Notes: generated by a model from the sequence alone, not told the origin. DNA of 64,000 nt from Euclidia mi (GCA_944739405.2 OX123205.2:39452475-39516474), one strand, 5' to 3'; counted from the stretch's first letter, positions 1-10,231 are shown. Made by a program: numbers and translations.

Positions 1-344
1 TTGTAGGTAATATGTTTCAACCACAAAAGCTTATCGTCGTTCGAAAGGAAATTCTTATCGAAACAATGAAGTTATTAATTCATTTTGTATTTTGTATTGC
101 CAAGGTCTCGAACGGCCATACCGACGCTCTGATAGTAATATAAGCGCCGACATAATCAAGGTTATCAGGATTATTTGATCCTTTAATTGAAATATTTATC
201 GGGGATATTCTACGAACTGTAGTTTTGAGGTGAAGAGTTCGGCAATGTTAAGATGTCGTCATGAAGAATGCTGTGGGTATGCGTCCTCCATCCATTATGA
301 TGTGTCATGTTCCTATTTACTATTTACAAGTAATTCAGTACAAT
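1..344. other. No recognisable gene
   Basis: AT-rich sequence with only short open frames. The right edge grades into the LINE 3' fragment that begins near 345. I see no coding exon, tRNA or transposon end that I can support. Confidence 0.5.
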
Positions 345-578
345 GTGAAAAAGTTGCAGCTCCTTACAGAAAGAAAATATATACCATGATACCATCTGGC
401 GATCAAAAAGAGTAGCCACGAGTTTTAATGCCCGTTCTTTCTCGTGGTTCTACCTATTGCTTTGCGAACGAGGCAGTAAATGTAGACGCATTAAGTAATT
501 TACTTTAATAATATAAAAAAATGACATTCATAAGCGACACCGTGTGACCTAGATGAATAAATTATTTTGACTTTGACG
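345..578 (+). repeat. LINE 3' UTR fragment (family U1)
   Basis: The stretch shares long blocks with the minus-strand insert at 32791-33298, including GCCCGTTCTTTCTC and CTACCTATTGCTTTGCGAACG, followed by a CATTCATAAGCG block and a terminal ATTTTGACTTTGA. A short TTTGA-type repeat at the end is the usual 3' tail of many insect LINEs. No coding part is left, so the parent clade cannot be named from this copy. Confidence 0.65.
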
Positions 579-667
579 ACATTATATCACATAATGAAAA
601 GTTATGACTGTAAATAATAAAAATACTAAGGCCATGGGTCGCGGGGACTTTAAAACATTCAATTAAC

Positions 668-804
668 TGACAAATAACACGGAGTCGGAACAACAATTTG
701 TGGATCACCCAAAGTGTTGCCTCGTGTGGGAATCGAACGCACGATACGCAGCGCAGTGGCAAGGGGCGAGGCGACCGCTTAAACCATTACACCATCCGTA
801 CAGT
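668..804 (-). repeat. SINE-F copy, 5' half (tRNA-derived)
   Basis: On the minus strand this copy has a diverged head (ATGGTGTAATGGTTTAAGCGG) and a B box matching GGTTCGANTCC in diverged form (CGTTCGATTCC), then the SINE-F body. It stops before the family's CCCCCGCGACACAGG end, so it is 3'-truncated or decayed. The better preserved copies at 46684 and 56450 confirm the family. Confidence 0.7.
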
Positions 805-857
805 TGAATAATACAATAATATTATCACGCTACATACTGTAGGTTTTTTTTCTTTTC

Positions 858-1100
858 TTTTATAGACTCCCCGAAGGGGTAGGCAGAGGTGTAACATTAC
901 ACCCACATTTCGCCATGAATTTGTAGGTCCCACGTAATAGGGGGCGAGCCTATTGTCGTACCGGGCACATTACCAGACTCCGTGCTGCTAGTGAGAATTT
1001 CCTAACGGAAAAACCCAATAACACTTTGCCCAACCCGGGAATCGAACCCGAGACCTTCCAATCTCACACGCACATTTATGCCGCGAGACCAACGAGGCAC
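858..1100 (-). repeat. SINE-A, nearly complete
   Basis: Read on the minus strand: a tRNA-like head with GTTGGTCTCGCGGCAT and a B box GGTTCGATTCC near 1036-1046, then the conserved body (GCACGGAGTCTGG, GTGCCCGGTACGACAATAGG), then the tail CTACCCCTTCGGGG. Homologous copies lie at 8161, 24342, 27302, 34040 and 39295. Confidence 0.85.
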
Positions 1101-1292
1101 ACATACAAACTGTAGTAGATAAGCATAACTCAAGTGTCTGCAGTAACATTAAACAGAAGCTATGCGTATTAATAGATGTATTAAACTATTTCATAATACC
1201 TGTTGCACCATCAAGGAATGTACGTTTATACATGACTGTGTCAATATTGTATGGTAGTGATGATTAGTTGTTATTTATTATTATAAATCAAA

Positions 1293-1445
1293 ATAAAATT
1301 CTTCTGTGACTGACTGATAGACAACGCACAGACAAAACGACTTGGTGCAAAGCTGAAATTTGGCATGTATGTTCTTTGGACTGTGTAGAGTAGAACAACG
1401 GATGAGAGGATTTTGGAAATTCTTTCCTTAAGGGGGAATATCCAA
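1293..1445 (+). mobile_element. Decayed HelA-type non-autonomous Helitron
   Basis: It retains the HelA landmarks in order: TGACTGACTGATAGACAA, GCTGAAATTTGGCATGTATG and a GTTCTTTGGACTG block. The CTAG 3' end is lost. Several substitutions per landmark mark it as an old copy. Confidence 0.6.
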
Positions 1446-1452
1446 AAAAGCA

Positions 1453-1532
1453 AAAGCATTGGTGCGCGCTGTAGATTTGCATCGAAGACTCTGGGTAGCA
1501 GTCTATTAGTCTCTTAATTAGGCTATCGCTTC
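1453..1532 (-). repeat. SINE-B/C head remnant
   Basis: The minus strand reads AAGCGATAGCCTAATTAAGAG followed by ACTAATAGACTGCTACCC and GCGCGCACCAATG. This corresponds to the tRNA-like head of SINE-B and SINE-C with the B box decayed. Confidence 0.55.
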
Positions 1533-1599
1533 CTATCACAAGTTACTTGATACTGGATGGCACGGGCTGTTTCCGCAATTCCACGTCTTCGCGTGTATT

Positions 1600-1919
1600 T
1601 TGCGTGCGGGTGGGAATGGTGTCGTCATTCGAGCCACCCCAGCTCTTCGAGGAAGGCCAGCAGACTCTTGATGTGGCCCACGGCCTCCCTCAGGGTGCTG
1701 TATCTGGTCAGGTACTGCTGCCTGTACTGTGCGACCTCAGGGCAGTCGAGGAGCGGGTGGGCTGCCGTCTCGTCTGCTGCCATACAGGCCCTGCACAGCG
1801 GGCTGTCGGTGATACCTATAGTAAATAGGTGTTTATTAAAGAATCCGTGTCCTGTGTAGGCGGCCGTGACTGTCTGCAATAGGGTAGTTTCCAGGGTCAA
1901 AATAATTACATTTTATTTA
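1600..1919 (-). pseudogene. R1/LOA-type LINE ORF2 C-terminus (remnant)
   Basis: A 91-residue minus-strand open frame (1900 to 1625) contains GHGFFNKHLFTIGITDSPLC, then CRACMAADETAAHPLLDCPEV, and ends EELGWLE before a stop. That is the cysteine/histidine-rich C-terminus typical of R1, LOA and I-group LINE reverse transcriptases: a CxxC, then an H about 10 residues later, then C. The upstream RNase H part lies at 2157-2515, separated by MITE-1. The LINE is dead: it carries a foreign insertion, frame breaks and in-frame stops. The product would have reverse-transcribed its own RNA at the insertion target. Confidence 0.8.
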
Positions 1920-2156
1920 GTCCGTATGTTAGATTATAAAAAAAGATTGGACACGTATTTTTTCTTTTTTCGATTAAATAAAAAATAACAAAGATATAGC
2001 CCATTAAAGTTACGTGTGACGTCATCTAGTGCTAAAAAATGCAGCACGGCGTGACGTTATACATTACTTTAATGAGCTATATCTTGGTCATTTTTGGTTT
2101 AATTTACAAATAAAAAAATACGTATCGCTTATTTTTGAATAATCTAAAGGACGGAC
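1920..2156. mobile_element. MITE-1 (TTA-flanked, GTCCGT termini)
   Basis: The ends are imperfect inverted repeats: GTCCGTATGTTAGATTAT on the left and, read inward from the right, GTCCGTCCTTTAGATTAT. TTA lies immediately outside both ends, a 3-bp target duplication as seen in PIF/Harbinger-type elements. The interior is also roughly palindromic (AAAGATATAGC.. and ..GCTATATCTT). There is no coding capacity. It interrupts the R1/LOA LINE remnant between RNase H and the C-terminal zinc-finger-like region, so it is younger than that LINE. Confidence 0.7.
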
Positions 2157-2515
2157 TTATAATTTTTTTTTTGTCAACTAGCCTATTGTTGTTTGGACAG
2201 CCGGAGGACTTGTTTGGCTATCTTACCGTCTGCTGCGGGAAGAGCCTCATTGTTTCAATACCAATCCAGGACTGGTTGTGTTGGGTCCTGGTCCTATTTC
2301 TTACCAGGTTGCGATAAAAACCATAAGGGAGATGAATAATGGGCTCGGGTCCCACCACCTCTAAAGTGACCCCTCTTCTGGCAAGTACGTCGGCTGCGTC
2401 ATTCCCTCTTGAGCCACTGTGGCCATTGATTAATTGCAGTGTTAATTTGTTTTGTTTACCTACCTCTGTTAGTTTCTGGCATTCAAGCGTGAGTGCCGAG
2501 GTGATAGTATGGAAT
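2157..2515 (-). pseudogene. R1/LOA-type LINE RNase H domain remnant
   Basis: Translated on the minus strand, the segment gives NGHSGSRGNDAADVLARRG, the conserved RNase H motif around the catalytic histidine and last aspartate (family form GHSGxxGNExAD). It is followed by GPEPIIHLPYGFYRN and a QHNQSWIG.. stretch typical of the RNase H to C-terminus linker in these LINEs. A frame change after ARRGHF and a stop near 2210-2200 show that it is inactive. It continues across MITE-1 into 1600-1919. Confidence 0.8.
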
Positions 2516-2898
2516 CACAAGTTACAATAATTGGAATGAAACATAATGCAAATAAAATCATGTGATAAGAAAAAGTACTTATTTCAATTTCACCAGGCAG
2601 ATCTGATACATTCAGGAAACAGCAATAGCACTAATTAATTTAACGTTAACGTAATAATACAACTTAGGTATACAACTATAATAATATATTTTTTATAAAT
2701 ATTGTTTATTTACTGGTGTACAATGAAGTATTAATATACCTATCTAAGTCTGTGTAAATACAACTACTTAGTAAATCAACCAGAACCGAACCATAACCTC
2801 CATTTAGGTATTTACATAATAGGTACTATCAACATCAATCCATCTTTCTTGACTTGGTATATTTCATACAGCACTGTCTTAATATAGTACATAAAATG
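2516..2898. other. AT-rich gap, nothing recognised
   Basis: Very A+T-rich with short runs and no repeat family I could match elsewhere in the window. Confidence 0.4.
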
Positions 2899-3182
2899 TC
2901 CAACATAACATGACCTGTCTTTGTACCATAAGTCTATACAATAACGGAACAGGTTATACAAGACACACCTAATACATTACGGAGCAGCACCAACTAAATA
3001 TACTACATATGAACATCCAACATAATATGACCTGCCTTTGTACAATAAGCCTATACAATAAAGGACCAGGTTATACTAGACAATATCTTACGAAGCAGCG
3101 CTACCTATATGTATACCTAAAATAATATGAACTGCCTTTGTACCATCAGCCAATACAATATAAGTCCAGGTTATACTGGTAT
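2899..3182 (+). repeat. Diverged tandem repeat, about 2.6 units of 100-117 bp
   Basis: Units begin TCCAACATAACATGACCTGT (2899) and TCCAACATAATATGACCTGC (3016). A third unit is aligned from AATAATATGAACTGCCTTTG (3121). Each unit carries CTTTGTACCATAAG or a variant, then CAATACAATA-like sequence and AGGTTATAC. The period is 117 then about 100 bp because of an internal deletion. No coding frame is conserved through the units. Confidence 0.75.
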
Positions 3183-3426
3183 TTTTATTTTGATGTCAGT
3201 ATAAAGTGGTCATCTTTTAGACATTTTAGTGTGCCTCGGCCTAGACCTAGCACCCACGTAACTCTGATATCATTGTACACAAACAATATGTAACGTACGT
3301 AGAAGCTTCGAGAATATATTGGCCTTGTGAACTAAATGTTATAAAAACTAAACATGTGTTTTATATAAAGTGGATGGCTACGGCGTTATTGGAAGCTTGC
3401 TGTTGAGAAAGCTTGTTGATTTACTA

Positions 3427-3570
3427 GCTTTTGCGGCTTGGCTTGCGTTTGTGACGGTTGTCGGGACAAAAGCAATCCAATGTAATATTCTGATCTATAA
3501 GCTGTATTACTGCAAAGTTTCATGAAAATCAGTACAGTTGTTTTTGCGTGTAAGACTTGTAAGAGTAAAA
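3427..3570 (-). repeat. Decayed lepidopteran dispersed repeat
   Basis: It starts ACTAGCTTTTGCGGCTTGGC, resembling the reverse complement of the CGGGCGAAGCCG..AGCTAGT end of a Helitron-like family. About 90 bp on is GCAAAGTTTCATGAAAATCA, a phrase common in such repeats. It is heavily diverged, so the assignment is tentative. Confidence 0.35.
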
Positions 3571-3790
3571 AACGACCTTCATTCCTTCAGCGAAGTCACG
3601 GGCCATGTGTTTCTCAACAGGTTTGGCGATTTAGAAATGTATAGGGTTGCATGTTTCATTGTCTTCGCGTTTTCTTCAGATAAAAAATGCAGCCACCCTT
3701 TAAACCCGGAGCTGCCTACCTTGCCTTAGTAGACTGATTGAACTTCTGGAATATCTAGAACCGAACAACTTTCTCAACGACTATTGATAA

Positions 3791-3995
3791 CTAGAGGATG
3801 CCCGCGGTTACACCCGCGTTATTTAAAGCTACTGCACTGCTCCCGTCGCCCATAGCGTGATGCTATATAGCCTGAAGCATTCCTCGATAAATGGGCTATC
3901 TAACACTGAAAGAATTTTTCAAATACCAGTAGTTCCTGAGATTAGCGCGTTCAACCAAACAAACAAACTCTTCAGCTTTATATATTAGTATAAGA
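3791..3995 (-). mobile_element. HelB non-autonomous Helitron, full length
   Basis: On the minus strand it runs from TCTTATACTAATATATAAAG to ..GGGCATCCTCTAG and lies between an A and a T with no target duplication, matching Helitron rules (5' TC, 3' CTRR, insertion at AT). Family landmarks AACGCGCTAATCTCAGGAAC and ATAGGCTATATAG-like sequence are present. A GC-rich hairpin (GCGGGTGTAACCGCGGG) precedes the CTAG end. Confidence 0.8.
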
Positions 3996-3999
3996 TTCG

Positions 4000-4550
4000 A
4001 AATATTCTGAAACAATGACTCATCCAATAACTAACCTCGTAAAAGTTGCTTAACCTCTATCTATCAAATCATGTATACAAAGCTTTGAGTGATATTGAAC
4101 TCCTACTCAATGGTATACAATCGAAAATTTGGTGAAAATAAATTTACAACGAAAATTTAGTTTTTGTCAAACCTATTTTTAGGCTGACAATGCGGCGTGG
4201 TTTCTTTCTATACAGAGTCGTTTTATGCGCAGTTGAAAGACATCTGTGTTGAAAACTGAATAGTTTTTGTACGGCAGTAGTTTAGTGAATGAATCATATG
4301 CCTTAAATAGACTGAAACGTTGTTATTGCCTTTTAAAACTACATTTTATGCTTCCATTTGAGCACGAGTTATTCAACTTGTCCATGCAGAATTATACGCA
4401 AAATAAGTTTGTAGGTAAATATTCGGATATTATACATTGATTTTAATGCGTATCCCCTCCGTAAAGTAAATAAAATGTCAAATGTGTTTAGCTATATTTT
4501 ATTAGGTTTCATTTTTCTTTGACTGACAGAGTAAAGAATTGTGTGATAAG
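4000..4550. other. No recognisable gene
   Basis: AT-rich, short open frames only, with no match to the repeat families recognised in this window. Confidence 0.4.
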
Positions 4551-4555
4551 AGAAT

Positions 4556-4905
4556 GTTGCGGGGTAAAATAAGATGTAGTGACAAGCATCGAAAAAGGTA
4601 TGCTCAGATGGTTTGGGCACGTGGGGAGGATGGATGACGAAAGACTGACCAAGCAGTTATATAAGGCAAGGGTGGAAGGGACAGGACGAAGGGGAAGATC
4701 TAGGCGGACGTTCTCTGACCAGATTGGAGACATCCTAAAAACAGGACAGGTTAGAAGTACCCTGAACAGAAGAGCATGCGTGAGGAATCTGATGGGAGTG
4801 AATGAAGCAAGAGAGATATGTCAGGATCGTTGCAAATGACGTTCCGTAATCTCTGCCTACCCCTCCGGGAAACAGGCGTGCGTCTATGTATGTATGTATA
4901 TATTT
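4556..4905 (+). pseudogene. RTE-like LINE 3' end (RT C-terminus plus 3' tail)
   Basis: The frame ending at the TGA at 4837-4839 reads TSIEKGMLRWFGHVGRMDDE, then RLTKQLYKARVEG, then TFSDQIGDILKTGQVR. This is the C-terminal tail downstream of the reverse transcriptase domain in RTE-like LINEs (family pattern LRWxGHVxRM..R). A short 3' UTR follows with CTACCCCTCCGGGAAACAGG and a TATG repeat tail. The element is 5'-truncated, so no catalytic RT motif remains. A second copy at 35285-35628 is closely similar in protein and UTR. Confidence 0.8.
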
Positions 4906-5521
4906 TAAGGGTGGTATCTACCTCGTATCGCACACAAAAATCAAGACTTCGTGCCATAAAGATAGCGAAATCTAATTTATTCATGAATTTACCTTTTTCA
5001 TACTAATTTAATAACTTTGTATACACAGAGCGTATATATGCGGACCTAATGGCCTTAGGCATTAACTCCCAGTCTATTTCAGAGTGGTGGTTTTTCGTTA
5101 TTTACTTCAAGCTTCCAACTGAGTACTAAGCATAGCACTTAGTATTTAGTAGTTTTAGCGTTCCTACTGAGTATAATGAAATCCACAGGCAATACACAAT
5201 AATATTTTGTCCAAGAACCAAATATGGACAATTTCCTACAAAACCTAAACAAACGACAACCAAAACCGTCTAAACATTAGCATTCAAAATAAACAAGCAC
5301 CCGTGACACTGGCTTAGACGCACAAAAAGTCAGTCAAAAACCTGAATCGCTTCCTCTGAGTTCACCGTCGGCGAGCAAAAACTTTGCCCCTAAGTGTCGT
5401 GACACATCTGCATCACCTACCGCTCGGATCGTTCGGTTGAATACGCTCATAGCGTTTTCAAATCGCTTATGACACATCAGCCGAAATTACGCTGCTTTCG
5501 GTGTAGCGCGGCACTTTCCGT
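4906..5521. other. No recognisable gene
   Basis: Mixed AT-rich DNA. A slightly more GC-rich patch near 5330-5515 contains no convincing frame or repeat end. Confidence 0.4.
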
Positions 5522-5893
5522 TAAGATAGATAGATAGATAGAATATTCTTTATTGTACACCATAAAACATTTTAAAACATAATCTTAATATATAAAATCT
5601 CTTAATATATAAAATCCTTGCGTTACTGACTGACTGACAGACATGCTACAGCCGAAACTATTGGGCGCAGGAAGCTGAAATTTGGCATGTATGTTCCTTG
5701 GGGACCGTAAAGGTGCACTAAGAAGGGATTTCCCGAAAGTCCAGGGGATCGGCCAAAACGGATAAATTAAAAGAAAAATGCAGGCGTAGCTGCTGGCGTC
5801 CTCTAGTGATTACATAAATGTATAAACTGTACAAAAGGCGGCCTTATCGCTATGAGCAATCTCTTCCAGGCAACCTTTAGGTAGACAGGAACG
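5522..5893 (-). repeat. LINE 3' UTR (family U2) with ATCT tail, split by HelA
   Basis: Read on the minus strand: GTTGCCTGGAAGAGATTGCT, CATAGCGATAAGGCCGCC, TTTTGTACAG, then (after the HelA insertion) GGTGTACAATAAAGAATATT and a terminal tetranucleotide repeat (ATCT)n. The AATAAA signal followed by a simple tail is a LINE 3' end. This UTR type is widespread in moths as I recall, but I could not check its parent. Confidence 0.65.
5600..5806 (+). mobile_element. HelA non-autonomous Helitron nested in LINE 3' UTR
   Basis: Complete from TCTTAATATATAAAATCC to GCTGGCGTCCTCTAG, followed by T. Immediately upstream, 5583-5599 repeats the first 17 bases (TCTTAATATATAAAATC), a short duplication of the element's own 5' terminus. 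It splits the U2 LINE tail. Confidence 0.8.
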
Positions 5894-5979
5894 AAAAACG
5901 TCATATGCTCACATCGCAAGGAGCATTCGGTCAGCATGGAAAACGCCGCGCCGCCTAGTGTCATGCTGATCGAATGCTA

Positions 5980-6680
5980 CGACATTTTTATGCGTTTTGA
6001 TCGCCGCTGACGGACTTGACAACTATACGCGGGCTATGAGTGAGCGCTGTAGGCTCTCTACAGTTTACAAGTAAACTAAACAATGTTAAGGCTCCCCTAG
6101 GGTGGACTACCACGGACCTCGGCCGGATCGATGATTCACTCGCTAAAGGTTTGGTGCGGAACTTACAGCAGATGTGTCGCTACGCTAAGAGTCAGACGCA
6201 GGAAACTTTTTGTGTCAACTTTGCTTCGACCACGTGGACGTTATGTACTAAATTTAGATCAGGCGCATACTATAGTTTTTTAGCAACAGTAAACAAGCTT
6301 CTGGTTATTAAACTGTTTTTACGGAGGACGAATTTTAATTTTATAATAATAATTTTTATTTAATAGGGTTCTCTGACAAAAATATACACAAATAGGTTAC
6401 ATTATACACATTTGAATTTTGGACAGTATTCCTTCTGGTAAATGAATTCATTATAGGAAAATTGACCCTAAATAATTTAATTTTACTTACATTAGGTACT
6501 TAGGTATGAACGTCAAACGTAATACTTAAAATCCAGCTTCGGCGATGCCAAAATATAAGACTTAATTAGAGGATAGTATATACTACAAATAATTACAGTT
6601 TAAGTTGTCCAAAATGGGCCTTATTTTGTACTGTTTCAAAAACGTAAAGTTCCGACCAAAATATGATGGTGGTAACTCTA
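5980..6680. other. Unassigned; open frame at 6040-6363 not credible
   Basis: The first half is moderately GC-rich (CTCGGCCGGATCG near 6119) and could be an unrecognised old repeat. The 107-aa plus-strand frame has no start context, domain or compositional support. Confidence 0.35.
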
Positions 6681-6757
6681 TAGACATACATACATACACT
6701 CACGCCTGTTTCCCGGAGGGGTAGGCAGTGACTAAGGAACGCCATTTGCAACTCTAT
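6681..6757 (-). repeat. RTE-like LINE 3' tail fragment
   Basis: The minus strand carries GCAAATGGCGTTCCTTAGTC, CTACCCCTCCGGGAAACAGG and a tail of TATG repeats, the same 3' end as at 4840-4905. It is severely 5'-truncated (about 75 bp). Confidence 0.7.
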
Positions 6758-7320
6758 AGTCATTTTTTTTTAATATCATCTCAGTCACAAGTGACAGATT
6801 TCCTCTCAACAATGTTACTTTTTACACCTCAATAACATCTGAATCGGTTCCTAATCGCAACTTTTTCTATCGGGTTGAATGATCTCTATCTTTAATGCTC
6901 ATCCAATCATTGAAACTAAGTTTATTTTGTCATCGCTGACTTGTATCAGGCTTTTTCGTAACACATCTAGGTGATGTCATTATTATGAATAACACGAGGC
7001 AATTCAAGTCGAAGAAAAGCAGACCAAGTGCGAGTCGAACTCTCATGCAAAGGGAAATTCCGAACAACGAAAGATTTTCTTTGTTAGCATATTACCTTTT
7101 ATTGTTGTTAAAAGCAGGGGAATAAGCCAACACATATACGAACAAAATCTACGCGTTTTATTGGTATGCCCGCAATTTTTAAGTATTTTCTTATAGTGGC
7201 AACAGAAATACAACATCGTGAAATTTTCATGTCTTCACTTATTCCTACTATACATCCCCTCCGGTAGAAACACGATGACATAGTAATATGATTCTGTAAC
7301 TACTTCTGTGTATGAAAAAT
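6758..7320. other. No recognisable gene
   Basis: AT-rich. Near 7018 is AGACCAAGTGCGAGTCGAAC, a phrase I associate with the same dispersed repeat seen at 17657, but only about 45 bp can be aligned. Confidence 0.35.
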
Positions 7321-7321
7321 A

Positions 7322-7622
7322 ATATGCTATAGTGGAGAGACCAACGGACTGCTACGCAGAGGGGGAGAGGGTCTCGGGTTCGAATCCACGGCGCGCACGA
7401 ATGACTTTTCAAAGTTATGTGCGTATTAAACTGTTAATTATCGCTTGCTTAACGGTGAAGGAAAACATCGTGAGAAAAACCTGCATGTCTGAGAGTTCTC
7501 CATAATGTTCTCGAAAGACCGCGCTTGGCCAGCGTGGTGGACTATGGCCTTACCCTTCTCGTAGTGAGAAGAGGCCCGTGCCCAGCAGTGAGACAGTTTA
7601 TATACAGGGCTGATGAAGTATG
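7322..7622 (+). repeat. SINE-C, full length
   Basis: The head has GCTATAGTGGAGAGACC (diverged A box) and a perfect B box GGTTCGAATCC. The body is GACTTTTCAAAGTTATGTGC and GTTAATTATCGCTTGC, and the tail GGCCAGCGTGGTGGACTATG, GTGAGAAGAGGCCCGTGCCC ends in GGGCTGATGAAG. It shares its head with SINE-B but not its tail. Confidence 0.8.
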
Positions 7623-8010
7623 AAAAATAATAACAATAAGAAGATGAATGTTGTCATAATATATTTCCGTATCTGTAGCATTGTTTAATCAAGTGATTTG
7701 GTGGTTAACGCCTGCTATTTGACTCATCGGTGGTAAAGGTGATAATATGATTGGACATTTAGTTGGAAACATCATTTATAAGTTGAATAATAAGTCTAAT
7801 GTGAACACATCTTATAGATTTTACCACAAATTGCACTTGTTAGACAACGCCGCCCATGGACACAAACAATGCCAGAGGAATCACAATTAAGATGCCATAC
7901 TTTGGATGGGGTCAAGAAATAGGAGGAGGTGTAGGATGAGGGAGAAGGAATAGGGGATGGGACCTCCAGCACTCTCACTCACTGATCGAAACGCAGCAGT
8001 ATCGATATAT

Positions 8011-8567
8011 TTGACTGCACGGTTGGCGTAGTGGTTTAAGCGGCCGCCTCGCCGCTTGACACTGCACCGAGTGTTGTGGGTTCGATTCCCACACGAGACA
8101 ACACTTTGTATGATCCATAAATTGTTGTTTCGAGTCTGGGTGTTAATTGTCCTCATTAGATTTATTTATTTTATTTATAGACTGACGCCTGTATCCCCGA
8201 AGAGGTAGGCAGAGGTGTAATATTACACCCACATTTCGCCATGAATTTTTAGGACCCACGTAATAGGGGGCGAGCCTATTGCCGTACCGGGCACATTACC
8301 AGACTCCGAGCTGCTACTGAGACTTTCAAATGGAAAAACCCAATAACACTTTGCCCGAACCGGGAATCGAACCCGAGACCTCCCAATCCCACGCGCACAT
8401 GGATGCCGCGAGACCAACGAGGCAGTCTGCCGCGAGACCAACGAGGCAGTCTGCCGCGAGACCAAAGAGGCAGTCGTACGTCGTCCTCGTTAGATGTAGG
8501 TATGTTTGTAAAGTCCCCCGCGACACAGGATTTAGTCCTAATGCGGGAGTTGTCTTTAAAAAAAAAG
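8011..8567 (+). repeat. SINE-F, split by a nested SINE-A
   Basis: The first part, 8011-8160, has an A box TGGCGTAGTGG and B box GGTTCGATTCC. The second part, 8483-8567, runs through GTATGTTTGTAAAGTCCCCC and GACACAGGATTTAGTCC to an A-rich tail. The two halves join exactly as in the uninterrupted copies at 46684 and 56450 once the insert is removed. Confidence 0.85.
8161..8482 (-). repeat. SINE-A nested in SINE-F, 12-bp target duplication, tripled head
   Basis: Inserted on the minus strand and flanked by GTCCTCATTAGA (8149-8160) and GTCCTCGTTAGA (8483-8494), a target duplication with one difference. The head is a perfect-to-near-perfect tandem of three 24-bp units starting GCCGCGAGACCAACGAGG at 8405, 8429 and 8453. 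This is the cause of the repeated SRQTASLV peptide in the minus-strand frame, which is not a gene. Confidence 0.85.
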
Positions 8568-8719
8568 TAAAAAATATACTGAGGAGGGAGTACTTCCCCG
8601 GTCCAGTCTGTTCATTTATGCTGACATCAGCAAGGGTCTACTTAAGCAGTCTCATAAGCAGCAACCTATAAGGCAGACGGTCCGTTTAAGTAAAAACAGG
8701 CTCGTAGTCAACTTAAGCG

Positions 8720-8877
8720 TACTCACATACAGTTTTACTCGATCGAGCCAAACTCGAAGGCTCGCTTAGAGTAAAATTACAGTGTATATGATGTCATCGA
8801 GCTGTGAGTTTTGCAGTCCACACGTTGATTTTTACTCGTTTTCGAGTAAAACTATCGAGTAAAACCGTGTGTCACTA
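8720..8877. mobile_element. MITE-2, copy 1 (158 bp)
   Basis: Imperfect terminal inverted repeats TACTCACATACAGTTTTACT and, from the right, TAGTGACACACGGTTTTACT. The middle contains ACTCGTTTTCGAGTAAAAC, itself a hairpin, and GAGTTTTGCAGTCCACACG. Copy 2 is at 53570-53713. It has no coding capacity. Confidence 0.7.
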
Positions 8878-9179
8878 CTGAGTATTAGGCGACCATTCTT
8901 ATGACACAGTAGCGGCAACCTTTAATAAGCTAGGAATTCGTTTGTCATTAGAAAACGTGATCTAATACGAACACAAGAATCGGTATTATGTCAGCCACTG
9001 GTCACCTCTATACTAATGTTCGTTCAATAAACAATAGCATCGTGTTTGTAAATCGTTAGCGTCAGGTGATGTCATGCTGCACAAGTGTGACACTTGTATT
9101 GTGACGATCGGGATTAGTTCACGTGAAGAAACTTCGCGAAAATCTTCAGTAGTACGGTAAATATTACGAAAATGACTTG

Positions 9180-9470
9180 CAGCGGCGATAGCCCAGTGGT
9201 GCACGTAAAGGACTGCCGAGACGATGGTCTCAGGTTCGATCACCAGTTACCACGTTACCACCTTCGAAAAGTTAGAGGGGCACACCTCTAACTTTTCGAA
9301 GTTATGTGTGTTTTAAAAATTTTAATTATCGCTCGCTTAATAATGTGCCCGGTAGATGGCAATAGGTTCGCCCCTTATTACATTGGGACCTAAAGATAAC
9401 TGGCGCAATGTGGGTGTGTAAAACACCTCTGCCTACCCCTTCGAGGATAAAATGCGTGAAGTTATGTTAT
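9180..9470 (+). repeat. Chimeric SINE: SINE-B/C head fused to SINE-A tail, with internal hairpin
   Basis: The head GCGGCGATAGCCCAGTGG and B box GGTTCGATCAC belong to SINE-B/C. The 3' half (GTGCCCGGTAGATGGCAATA, CTACCCCTTCGAGGAT) belongs to SINE-A. Between them, 9262-9278 and 9285-9301 form a perfect 17-bp inverted repeat with a 6-base loop; its right arm is normal SINE body (ACTTTTCGAAG) and the left arm is an extra inverted copy. Confidence 0.7.
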
Positions 9471-9784
9471 TTTATTATGACTTGCAGCTATTTGTAAAAG
9501 ATAGTCTGATATTAAACTACTATGGCAAACAGAGAAGACTGGCGAAACAAATATCCATCTTTTTTACTTCTTTTGCATGGAATAATAATAAGCCATTTTG
9601 GTTCCTTAAACCAAGTATTCATATTATTTTTACTCTTAGGCATCTTAGCTGTTTTCAACTCCTAGTGAAAACTTCTGGTATCTGGCAGAAACAGTATTTT
9701 GGATTCTTAGGGTTCTCTGTCTATTGCGCCGAGGACACAGCATTGTATAAGATTTATCTAGAATCTAGACTATTAAAAGCTTGT

Positions 9785-10010
9785 CTTTAAATTGTTAATT
9801 ATCGCTTTGTGCCTCGGTGGTTTTCGAGAGAATTGGTCGTTAGTCCCGAAGATTTTGACAGTCGTAACGGGCCGTCAGTTGATTATACTAACAATAATAT
9901 AACCCGTTACCGGTAGTTAGATGGAAGTTGCTCTGTGGAAATGCTAATATTCTGTTAAATATGGTCCAGAAGTCTTGGTTGCAACCGGTATAGCGTTAGA
10001 ACAATGATGA
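9785..10010 (+). repeat. SINE-B body and tail, decayed
   Basis: It keeps TTGTTAATTATCGCTT, GTGCCTCGG, TTTTGACAGTCGTAACGGG, CTCTGTGGAAATGCTAATAT and a final AATGATGA. The head is absent, as in a 5'-truncated copy. Confidence 0.6.
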
Positions 10011-10231
10011 CCGAACCTAAGCAGCAAATACAAATATCATTTTTAACCTCGAACCAGCGATATGTCCATGACAATAGTCGCCAATGTTTGCGAGACAAAT
10101 TGATAATAACCGCTTTCAAGGCACACACAGGTTCGCTGTGTGAACAGCTGTTGCCTCAAGGTGCTGCGTCACGAATTCTTTACCGTCTAGTTATTCGCAA
10201 TGTAAAGAATACTCGCGGTTAGTAGTAAAAC

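Noticed and set aside
8223..8526. Minus-strand frames with repeated SRQTASLV or LAADCLVG peptides
   Set aside because: They translate the tripled 24-bp head of a SINE-A and are not protein repeats of a gene.
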